Below are positions 8,252 through 15,390 of a stretch of 15,390 nucleotides of DNA, one piece after another. The notes under the pieces were generated by a model, which was given only the letters and a program-made list of their open reading frames with translations, was not told where the DNA came from and did not search any database. The stretch is taken from NCBI GenBank assembly GCA_037447655.1, contig JBBHKE010001773.1, forward strand, positions 1 through 15,390. Direction: 5' to 3'. The position numbers and the translations under genes are program-made. Origin of the DNA: Zygnema cylindricum. Its lineage: Eukaryota; Streptophyta; Zygnematophyceae; Zygnematales; Zygnemataceae. Every line of letters begins with the position of its first letter. Position 1 is the first letter of the stretch.

Positions 8252-8974
8252 AAAAAACCCTTAATCTTCATCAATATATCATAATACCCTGAAAATCTGA
8301 CCCAAACCTTCCCAATCTGTGTAGAATATCTTCAACCTGTCATAATCTGTGCCATTTTTTGTCATTTTTCCATTAATTTGTTGCATGTTTTTTACTCAAT
8401 TCGTAGATAACATGTTGGAGAACATGATGCTCCATGCGTTCCGAATGCGAACAACATAAAGAAGCTTTTAATCCGTAGTCCACAAGGTCTACGCACAATT
8501 CCTTCTTCTATGACTTTTGGTCCTGTGGTTGCATCCCAAAGTCCCCCACCGAAAGCGTAACGAGCCCTACAAGTCTGAGTCGACTATTCACTACACAAAT
8601 TCCGCCGCCGCATAATGTAACGAGTCCCACAAACTAATTATTCCTAAACTTTATTCCAAGGAAATTTATAGTTAGAAAAGCTAGGTAATGACTTGGAATG
8701 CTAAAATCATGAGAAGGTGTTAGATTTTTTATAAGGTAACATTAAAACCAATTCCGATGAGTTTACGAAGAAAAAGGAAGACATGGCATAATGTTATTGA
8801 GGTGTGTTTTTTTTCATTTTTTTTTGGTTAGGATAGGGGTAAATTTTTCTGAAAAGATATTTGTGGATGCCTTTATTTTCAATACCTTATATCTCTGGAA
8901 AATTAAAAGGGTGAGTCAGAGAATTATGTAATCTTTACAAACATCAAAAAGATATTTAATATATTTTTCCTATT
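8252..8974. other. Mostly unique spacer between satellite blocks
   Basis: No gene is supported. A degenerate two-copy duplication of about 60 bp lies at roughly 8540-8660: GTAACGAGCCCTACAA (8557) and GTAACGAGTCCCACAA (8617) are exactly 60 bp apart with partial similarity on either side. The remainder is AT-rich with T-runs near 8809-8825. Confidence 0.45.
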
Positions 8975-9510
8975 TTCTCTCGTCTCTTGTTAACCTCTAT
9001 GTCTCTCTATCTTTGTATCTAGATCCATCTCTCCCTATGTCTCTCCGTGTTTTTCTCTGTAGCTGTCGCTTGTCTAACGTCTCTTTTCTCTCTCTCTCTC
9101 TGTGTTAGTCTTACTCTGTCAAGTCTTACTCCGTCTTTTCTCTGTCTGTGTTTGTGTGAGTCTGGCTTTGTCTCTGTCCCTGTCTCTGTCTTTTCTCTGT
9201 CTATGTCTTTTCTCTGTCCCAGTTCTGTCTATTCTGTCTCTGTATCTTGTCTGTCTCTATCCCTGTCTGTCTCTGTTTCTGTCTATCCCTGTCTCTGTTT
9301 CTGTCTATCTCTGTCTGTGTATCTTGTCTGTCTCTGCTCGTCTCTGTATCTTGTCTCTGTCCATGTCTTTGTATCGTCTCTTGTTTCTTACTTTTTCTCT
9401 TGGTCTCTATGTATCCGTCTCTCTGTTTTTGTCTTTTTGTCTTGTGTCTCTCTGTCTCTATCTCTTGTATCTTGTTTATAGTCCTATCTCTTGTATCTTG
9501 TTTTTAGTCC
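8975..9510. repeat. TCTG/TCTC-rich polypyrimidine-type array
   Basis: More than 500 bp of degenerate TCTCTGTC and TCTGTCTATC units, e.g. CTGTCTCTGTTTCTGTCTAT recurring from 9260 to 9320, with CTTGTATCTTG units near its right end. Three overlapping plus-strand frames encode Ser/Leu/Val/Cys-rich strings (SLSLSVSV type) and are products of the repeat, not proteins. The complementary array lies at 10096-10480. Confidence 0.85.
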
Positions 9511-10095
9511 TGGTGCATTTTTGGAGTTGTTATAAAGTTTATTTCCGCACTTAAACCATCCAAATTCCGTAGCTGAGCACTATAGTTGATTGCTGTAACC
9601 AGTGTTTCTATTAACTGTTTATTTACTGTAAGTCACCACTACAGCAGAGCACATCAAAATTAATATGGTACTTGAATCCTTAAATCTTAGCATTATTGTT
9701 AATGGAACAATACATTTTTATTTTATACCGAGTATATGGTAAGCATGTGATCGTTTTACCAAGAACCGCAACTGTAATTGACAAATTTAAGTCATCAAAC
9801 ATTTCTCAAACACGGAAATTAGTTAATTTCAGCAATTAAGGTAAACACCTCAACAATTGAAATATGTAAGTGACAAAGGTAATTGCCCACTTTGAAAACT
9901 TTGAAAACTTTGAAAACTTTTAACTGGAAATTATAAATGAGAACATATGCTGTTGAAAGACGTGGCTTAGCAGTAACACTAATTTCCCTGGAAAGTAATT
10001 CCGATGGTAATGGAAATTGACTGTCCAGTAGTAGCGGGAAACAATTGTGAAAACTGAAACTGGGAACAGCCGTAGTTGAAACTTATAACTTGTAA
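9511..10095. other. Spacer between the two oppositely oriented arrays
   Basis: About 585 bp of AT-rich, apparently single-copy DNA. It contains a 9-bp tandem, CTTTGAAAA repeated three times at 9890-9916. Short words near the inner array borders, GTTATAAAGTTT (9528) and the complement of AAACTTATAACTTG (about 10079), suggest that the inverted symmetry may extend slightly into the spacer. No gene seen. Confidence 0.5.
9890..9921. repeat. 9-bp tandem repeat, three copies
   Basis: CTTTGAAAA occurs three times head to tail (9890-9916) followed by CTTTT. It is perfect and short, and arose by simple slippage. Confidence 0.85.
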
Positions 10096-10480
10096 AACAT
10101 GGAATCGACAGCAAGACAAAGAAGACACAGAGACATAGAGACGCATACAGAGACAGAGAGACAAGAGACGAGACAGAGAGTCAAAACACAAAGACAGAGC
10201 ATAATAAAAGAGACAAGGATACAGAGGCAGATACAGACAGAAGACAGAGAGATAGAGACAAAGACACAAGACAGAGAAAGACAGTGAGACAAAACAAAGA
10301 GACAAAGAGATAAGACAAAGAGAAACGTGATAGTTAGAAAGACAAGACAGAGAAATACATGATGGAGAGACACAAAATAGAGAGATAGAGACACAGAAAG
10401 GCAAAAGACAGAAAATTGATAAAGAGATAGAGGCAGCAACAGAGAGCGATAGAGGAAGATTGTCATAAGAAACAAGAGAC
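10096..10480. repeat. AGAC/AGAG-rich array, complement of the 8975-9510 array
   Basis: Degenerate units such as AGAGACAGAGAGACAAGAGAC and GACAGAGAGATAGAGACAAAG. Read on the minus strand it becomes TCTCTGTCTTGTCTC, the same word set as the earlier array. Frames at 10099-10287 plus (Glu/Arg/Thr/Gln) and 9979-10557 and 10083-10550 minus (Ser/Leu/Cys/Val) are repeat-derived and not called. Confidence 0.85.
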
Positions 10481-11223
10481 AAAGACATGGCCAATAAATA
10501 CAAATTAAAACACAAACACTGGAAATTGTATGCCAAATGTAAGAAAACATAAAACAAAAAGGTTGGCTATGCTATTCGACTGAAATTTGAATGTTATAGA
10601 TCACACTAAACATCTGCAACATAAGTTATTTTGCTAAACCCAAAAACGATAAAATTGTACAAAAAAGTATAATATTGAGAAAAAAGTAGACTAAATGTCG
10701 TCACCGACATGCAACATATCAAAACCTAGTTGTAGTGTTGGCCACCATTTTCGTTATAGCCGTTTGAGTTAATTTTCAAATTTGTTGGTCGTCAAATATG
10801 GATGCCAAAAACGTGTTCATGACAATTTGGATGGTCGTTATTAAGACAAGTGACAAGTTTTGAATTATCATCACCAAATATTGCTTCTTCTGTTCTTGAT
10901 CCGCCCTGAAAAATATTGGCAACTTTTAATGTTAAAATCCACACAATTTCTAATATTGAGTAGGCATATTTCGATGTTATATTCCAATTTCACCTTTTTA
11001 ATTAATCTATGTTAGTTTCACTTGCGTAAATGTGGAAGTTGAGATGAATTTCATGTATGAATCATGTCGTTTTCCTAATACCATGAATTCCACTTTCGTC
11101 TATAGATGCACCCTAAAATAAAAGCAACAACCTGTCGATTTCAATTTTATTTCCTTTTTTTAACAACATTTAATGTCAATATATCAAATAAAAGAGTAGA
11201 ATGTTTAGTTCATGTTTAGAATG
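10481..11223. other. Unassigned AT-rich spacer, nothing recognised
   Basis: About 740 bp with no open frame above background. Loosely similar words (GCCCTGAAAAATATTGGCAAC near 10902 and CACCCTAAAATAAAAGCAAC near 11109) hint at an old duplication, but alignment by eye is too weak to call. Confidence 0.4.
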
Positions 11224-11540
11224 TAGTTCAGTTTGTAAGTTGTGCAAGTAATTATAATGAGCCGAAAGCAACCATGATATATTGTGAAAACTGTGTACTA
11301 AACTGTAAATAGGAAATTAGTTCAGATTGTAAACTGTTCAAACAATTATAATGAGCTGAAAATAACCATGAAATAGTGTCAAAGTGTGTATTGAACTGAA
11401 AATAAGAAAATAGTTCAGATTGTAAGCTCTAGAAAAGTCATAACAAGAGGAAAACTACAGTGCATTAAACTGAAATTAATAAAATATTTCTGATTGTGAA
11501 CAGTTCTACAGTAAAAACAAGCAGAAAATTACATATTAAA
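11224..11540 (+). repeat. Diverged tandem repeat, unit about 93 bp, about 3.5 copies
   Basis: Units begin TAGTTCAGTTTGTAAG (11224), TAGTTCAGATTGTAAAC (11318), TAGTTCAGATTGTAAGC (11411) and TATTTCTGATTGTGAAC (11485), giving spacings of 94, 93 and 74 bp. Within each unit the words ATTATAATGAGC, AACCATGA, GTGT and AACTGAAAATA recur in order. The third unit has lost about 20 bp. No open frame persists through the units, so it is a non-coding minisatellite. Confidence 0.8.
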
Positions 11541-12090
11541 ATTGTTTTTCCTTGTTTATTTCATGTTACATCTTTGGCTTTTGAGGCATAATATGTGTTT
11601 AAACTCCCTTTGCAATATTCTGTTTTCATTACCCAACAACATTTGCCAATGAACATACATTGATGTATAGAAGACAGTAAATAAATGTTTGTCGTCCTTC
11701 CCTATTTCATTACACTATGTTGATATGCTTTGAATCCGTTTTTGCAAGAATGGTGAAAGTGGATCGTGGAAAGTAAAAAGACACGACATGGTAGAGAAGA
11801 GAAGGGCGTTCTGAGGCGTGATCAGTACGGCAATGTGCTGAAAGCCTCCATGTCGACAATGTGGCGTACAGAGAATACAAAAATTGTCAGCGTGTGGAGA
11901 GAAGCCTCAATTGAAGCCGGATGGAAGTTTCGCCCCATTTTTTGTACCACTTCATCTGTCACACTGTTTCGTACACGTCTACGTAAGTCACATTTTAAGT
12001 TACAAGTTATTACCGTTTACATCCGAATGCTCTAAAAGTTGTACGGAGAATCTTCGCTAAAAAACAAAGTTTCAAGACTAAGTTTCGGTT
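11541..12090. other. Unassigned spacer, one unsupported small frame
   Basis: A frame of 89 codons at 11766-12035 plus has a basic N-terminal part and no motif I recognise. There is no homologous copy in the window. It may be an exon or transposon remnant, but nothing in the sequence decides this. The rest is AT-rich spacer. Confidence 0.35.
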
Positions 12091-12279
12091 ACATGCGAAA
12101 GTTAAAACATCTTTTCTCCGTACACATTTGTCCTATTATCAATTTGAGACCGCCAATCCCAAGCTGAGAATCTTACCTTTCAATCGCCACCGTCAGATCC
12201 ACTATCCGACTAGTGTGTACGGAGAAAATATGTATTAAGCGGCAAAAAAACATTGACACTAATAGCGATTCGCGGTGTA
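12091..12279 (+). mobile_element. Short TACACCG-family MITE, copy 2 (left end degraded)
   Basis: GTTAAAACATCTTTTCTCCG then TACACATTTGTCC (from 12101) is the inverted counterpart of GTGTACGGAGAAAATATG, GCGGCAAAAAAACATTGAC and CACTAATAGCGATTCGCGGTGTA (to 12279). The core GAGACCGCCAATCCC and CTTTCAATCGCCACCGTCAGATCC matches the copy at 15083-15302 in the same orientation. The outer left repeat is replaced by unrelated sequence, so this copy is end-truncated. Confidence 0.75.
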
Positions 12280-12970
12280 CTGTTCAAGATTTTAAGAAAC
12301 CAGTTCTATGTAGCTTTTTTTCCCGTTTCGGAAAATTCACAGTAAAGGTTAAGTCGACAATGATGCTTTGGAACTTAATACATCTTTAACACTATTTTGG
12401 TGATGGTTCTTTTTGCCCTTTGACCAAAAAATACATGTCATTGTACTAATTGTTATGTTCTTAACATTAATTCTTTAAGCAGCCACGCCATTTAAAATTG
12501 CATCGAAATTAATAACACTAATATAAACTCTACACTAATTCTTTGCTATAATAGGGACTCACTGTGTGCTTAGTAGGACATTCTCTTTTGTTATGTTTTT
12601 CCTACATACATTTGATAAATGTTTTATCCTACGAATAGTTTACAAGAAAATCATTAAAATAACAAGCGCTTCAAGTAAAATTTCAATTTATAGAGTCATA
12701 AGCGATGTTTCTTATTTTTTACTGTCCTTATATCACGTATACCCAACTTGTACACTTTTTACATACTAAAATGGACTCTCATAACTCGAAATAAGTCCAA
12801 CATATTGTTTGAAGCCTTTTGAGTTTTTGAAAAAAGCTGCATATTTCACAAAAGTCGTTCTATTTTCATGTGTTCAACTGAAAATATCCAGTCAACTAAT
12901 CAACTATAAAGCTGATACTTTCACCTTTAAAAGACCAGAAAACATAAATTAAAATCCATTTATTCTTGTT
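12280..12970. other. Unassigned AT-rich spacer
   Basis: About 690 bp. A frame at 12566-12769 is Phe/Ile/Lys-rich and has no motif. Words such as CACTAATTCTTTG (12533) recall the family end CACTAATAGC but lack GGTGTA afterwards. No gene or clear repeat. Confidence 0.4.
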
Positions 12971-13079
12971 ACTTTAATTTAAAACACATCTCCCATGTGT
13001 TTTAAAATAAAGTTTGAAGATGACGTGGCATGACCTGGCCGTAGGTCGAAAAACACAAAAGGACAACACGTAGTACATT
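12971..13079 (+). repeat. Hairpin-bearing dispersed repeat, copy 2
   Basis: The arm ACTTTAATTTAAAACACAT (12971-12989) pairs with ATGTGTTTTAAAATAAAGT (12995-13013) with one mismatch around CTCCC. It is followed by AGTTTGAAGATGACGTGG (13011-13028) and GACAACACGTAGTACATT (13062-13079). The order and words match copy 1 at 6640-6770, although the hairpin tips differ. The minus-strand frame 12974-13204 shares the peptide IFKLYFK with frames at copy 1, but the shared DNA hairpin alone explains this. Confidence 0.6.
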
Positions 13080-13213
13080 CTGAGTTTAATGATGACGCAA
13101 ATTGTGAGTTCAATTCTTTCACTTTCTTCATATAGCTGTAATTTTATAAGTACTGTGCTAAGCTTTTGAGGAAAATGACAAAAAAAACCTTCACTTTGGC
13201 ACACGGGGACGCA

Positions 13214-13331
13214 CCGTTAAAAATATATTTTCACCTTGCACACTTAGCAAATTGTTCATCCGACGGTTACGATTGAAAGGCAAGATTCTCACCGTCCGAT
13301 TGGCGGTCTCCAATTGAAAATTGGACAAGTG
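13214..13331 (-). mobile_element. Short TACACCG-family MITE, copy 3, cut by the Copia LTR
   Basis: CATCCGACGGTTACGATTGAAAG, then CAAGATTCTCACCGTCC, ATTGGCGGTCTCCAATTG and GGACAAGTGTG match the reversed core of the other short copies. On the left, TTAAAAATATATTTTCACC and TTGCACACTTAGC align with the family's TTAAAACATCTTTTCTCCG and TACACACTTG. The match stops abruptly at about 13331, where the expected TACGGAGAAAAG is replaced by the start of the LTR. The missing half should lie beyond the other end of the retrotransposon, outside the window. Confidence 0.65.
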
Positions 13332-13604
13332 TGTTGTGGGGAATACTTCGGCGGTCGATTATGCCGTTTATATTTTGGAAGTGTAGAGTTAGCTCGAGTC
13401 CTACTTGTCTTTCAAAGTTGAGAGGGTGAGAGAGAGAATATTTTGAGGGTAGTAAGAAAAGCCTTTGGATGATAACAAAAGCCTTTTATATTGGCTGAAA
13501 TTTGTGTGTTTTATCGTTTATGCTACGAGAGTGATTTTTTATTGTGAGCTTCCGCTAATGAAGCCTTGTGTTGTGCACACTCTTATCGTGTGGTGATCCT
13601 ATCA
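13332..13604 (+). mobile_element. 5' LTR of a Ty1/Copia-type retrotransposon
   Basis: The proposed LTR begins TGTTGTGGGG and ends CCTATCA, with the TG...CA termini typical of LTRs, and is about 273 bp, in the usual Copia range. It is followed after one base by a tRNA primer-binding site and then by gag-like sequence. A TATA-like TTTTATATTGG lies at about 13482-13492. The 3' LTR is not in the window, so LTR-to-LTR divergence (age) and the target duplication cannot be measured. The left edge is set by the break in the flanking MITE and by the TGTTG start. Confidence 0.65.
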
Positions 13605-13605
13605 A

Positions 13606-13621
13606 TTGTTATCAGAGCAGG
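13606..13621 (+). other. Primer-binding site for initiator methionine tRNA
   Basis: TTGTTATCAGAGCAGG is close to the plant initiator tRNA complement TGGTATCAGAGC plus CAGG: the TATCAGAGC core is exact and the outer bases have drifted. In Copia elements reverse transcription of the minus strand starts here. Its position one base after the LTR end supports the LTR boundary. Confidence 0.8.
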
Positions 13622-13646
13622 TTACTGCTCCAATAAGTTACTGGTG

Positions 13647-14967
13647 ATGAGAAGGAAAAATAAATCTACACCTTTTCTATCCGAGGGCTTGAGGACTCCA
13701 CTAGAGCTTTTAAAATAGCGTCTTTCCCCCAAAGGATTGTTTCATGAACCTAGTGCGCAATTGAATTTCGGAGGAGATCATCAGTAGTGAGGAATCGTTC
13801 CCTACCGATCGATTCGAACAAGACAAGTTTGAAAGTGCCAACAATTTGGATAATGGGTTGTTTGAATTGGTCGAACATCTGGGAGGATAGGTTGAGGAGA
13901 AAGCTCAACGCTAAAAAGAAAGATAGGAAAATTAATTAAAACCGGTTAAAGAAGAGGCGGATGATCCAAGCTCGAGTGATGACAGTGCGGAAAAAGAGAT
14001 AAAGAAGATGCTAAGAAAGAAACGTGAAAGAAAGTAGAAGTAGAAAGTGGAAGACGAAGATTGGAATTTGACGAATAATTTGAGGTTTATGAAATCTTTC
14101 AAATGTCTGAAAAACCTACGCTTTTCAACAACATTAGCAATGCCGTTTGGAAGAAATACGTTAAGGGACAACTGATTTTTAAGAAACTTAAAAAATTGTC
14201 TGTGGAGAAGAATCTAAACCAAAAGATCCTAAGGCACGACAATTGTTAGAGGACCAATTTGAAAAGTGGGTAAATGACAACAGTAAATATATATTTCAAG
14301 ATTTTGTACGCTTTAAATTTAAACATAATAAGTCTATTGATGATGTCATTAAAAGGTGCAATATTTTGAATGGGCAGCTGATTAGTTACCGAAAAATCAT
14401 ACAAAAAAAGCAAAAAGGTACAATTGTTCTTGTATTGTATGCTAGATAACTTGGTCCATTTGAAGGAGATCTCATTGGCTAAAAAATGGACCTGTTATAA
14501 GTTAGCACTCAATTATTTGAAAATGACAGAAAAAAATAGAGATCGTATTTCGAGAGGGTCTAGAGTACATGAAAATTAAATGTGAGTATTCTTGAAACAG
14601 CGGAGCTAACTTAATTATGTGGTACGCGTAGAGAAGAAGTAGAGGTAAACATCATGCTGGTACACCTAAAACAAACTGACTTGAGTAACGTCACTTTCTT
14701 CTAGTGTTAGAAACTCGACACTTGATTACCAAATGTATTGTTAAGGACCTCCAGAGTTATTATCGTGGTCGTTGGGGTTATATCAGTACATGCTTTTATG
14801 ACAAGGGTGATGGGCTCTCTATGAGGTCATCACCCAACCAAAAAAAAAAGAAAAAAAAAAGCATCACCCAAAAAACAAAAAAAAATATAAATACAAAAAT
14901 CATCATTGAAACCATTGAATCGAATCCAATGTTTCATCCTCCAATTCCTCTTCCTTGGGACCTTTGA
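13647..14967 (+). pseudogene. Decayed gag region of a Copia-type retrotransposon
   Basis: Gag forms the virus-like particle that packages element RNA. A possible start is ATG at 13647, soon followed by stops and frame changes. The best preserved part is about 14210-14449: a frame reading KPKDPKARQLLEDQFEKW and then a segment ending IDDVIKRCNILNGQL, with the amphipathic helix pattern of Copia Gag (UBN2-type) domains. Another fragment lies upstream at about 14082-14190 in a different frame. Beyond 14449 the reading shifts to the frame with CMLDNLVHLKEISLAKKW. A Lys/Asn-rich tail with poly-A runs follows the zinc-knuckle remnant. At least three frame changes and several stops make it non-functional. 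The family call rests on the primer site plus Gag-like pattern, not on a database match. Confidence 0.65.
14755..14793 (+). other. Eroded CCHC zinc-knuckle remnant of gag
   Basis: The frame reads SYYRGRWGYISTC, then FYDKGD. A Gag zinc knuckle has the pattern C-X2-C-X4-H-X4-C. Here the metal-binding positions are occupied by Ser (AGT), Arg (CGT), Tyr (TAT) and a retained Cys (TGC), with one residue missing before the last Cys. Each of the three lost ligands lies one base from the expected Cys or His codon. The spacing and the G-x-W-G core make this a plausible decayed knuckle. Confidence 0.5.
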
Positions 14968-15082
14968 GGTTCGAGCTTGATAATCATTTGACGGTCTCCT
15001 ACGCAATTGTGCACGATAAACATTTGAATCCAGAGGTCCAAAAAGTCCTCCACCGAGCCTTTTGTTGCTATCTACCGTCAAC

Positions 15083-15302
15083 TACACTGTGTATCGCTAT
15101 TGCTGTTAACGTTTTTTTTGCCACTTAAAAGATCTTTTCTCCGTGCACACTTGTCCGATTTTAAAATGGAGACCGCCGATCGGAAGGTGAGAATCTTGCC
15201 TTTCAATCGCCACCGTCGGATCCACAACCAGGCATGTGTGTACGGAGAAAAGATGTTTTAAGTGGCGAAAAAACATTTACACTAATAGCAATACACAATG
15301 TA
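15083..15302 (+). mobile_element. Short TACACCG-family MITE, copy 4 (most complete)
   Basis: About 220 bp with terminal inverted repeats of roughly 75-80 bp. Left: TACACTGTGTATCGCTATTG, TTTTTTGCCACTTAAAAG and ATCTTTTCTCCGTGCACAC. Right: GTGTGTACGGAGAAAAGATG, TTTTAAGTGGCGAAAAAAC and CACTAATAGCAATACACAATGTA. The core between the arms (GAGACCGCCGATCGG ... CTTTCAATCGCCACCGTCGG) is conserved in all short copies. TA flanks both ends. It sits about 115 bp after the gag remnant, probably within the Copia element, although the element's end is not seen. No coding capacity. Confidence 0.85.
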
Positions 15303-15390
15303 CTACCAGTTTCACTTTAGCCAGTGAAAACCGTGGCTCTCCTCCGACGAAGCACGGTAGTAGATAGCAAATGACAGGCAGTCCCCCCCA

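Noticed and set aside
9047-9554. Plus-strand frames rich in Ser, Leu, Val and Cys that look like membrane proteins
   Set aside because: All three overlapping frames arise from degenerate TCTCTGTC units; hydrophobicity is a by-product of the repeat.
9979-10557. 192-codon minus-strand frame resembling a hydrophobic protein
   Set aside because: It lies over the AGAC array and is the mirror of the previous case.
11766-12035. 89-codon plus-strand frame with a basic N-terminus
   Set aside because: No recognisable domain, no repeat copy and no upstream or downstream exon signals that I could support; length is within chance for this composition.
12500-12570. CACTAATTCTTTG and nearby words considered as another TACACCG-family end
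   Set aside because: The diagnostic GGTGTA outer bases are missing and no partner arm was found.

Overview
The window looks like gene-poor, AT-rich nuclear DNA of a eukaryote, most likely a land plant or a close streptophyte relative. The best lineage clue is the primer-binding site of a Ty1/Copia-type LTR retrotransposon near 13606. It contains TATCAGAGC followed by AGG, as expected for priming by a plant-type initiator methionine tRNA (plant copies usually read TGGTATCAGAGC; animal initiator tRNAs give a different word). No intact protein-coding gene, rRNA or tRNA could be supported. Every longer open frame is a by-product of microsatellite or transposon sequence, except the broken gag of the Copia element.

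The window is mainly a graveyard of small, non-autonomous transposons. One group shares the outer end TACACCGYGNATCGTTATTAGTGT. It includes long copies of about 510-540 bp (602-1109, 2190-2711, 4381-4922), short copies of about 220 bp (4155-4377, 12091-12279, 13214-13331, 15083-15302) and orphan ends (151-191, 238-267, 6457-6508). A hAT-like element (2822-3766, imperfect 8-bp target duplication) carries a second, Mutator-like element (3042-3671, perfect 9-bp target duplication) inside it. A PIF/Harbinger (Tourist-like) element with a TTA duplication lies at 5213-5883 and has a perfect palindrome inside it. Two diverged copies of a hairpin-bearing repeat lie at 6640-6770 and 12971-13079.

The middle of the window, 7261-10480, is simple and satellite sequence. 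It holds three long (TA)n tracts interleaved with blocks of a GGCAG-type minisatellite, then a (CT)n tract, then a TCTG-rich array at 8975-9510. The complementary AGAC-rich array follows in opposite orientation at 10096-10480, so the two could fold back on each other. A roughly 93-bp tandem repeat lies at 11224-11540.

The right end holds the 5' part of a decayed Copia element: LTR 13332-13604, primer site, then a gag pseudogene with frameshifts, stops and an eroded zinc knuckle. Its LTR appears to cut a short inverted-repeat element in two. A further complete short element sits downstream at 15083-15302. No genes work together here. The interest lies in the nested insertion history, the shared-terminus families and the fold-back structures.
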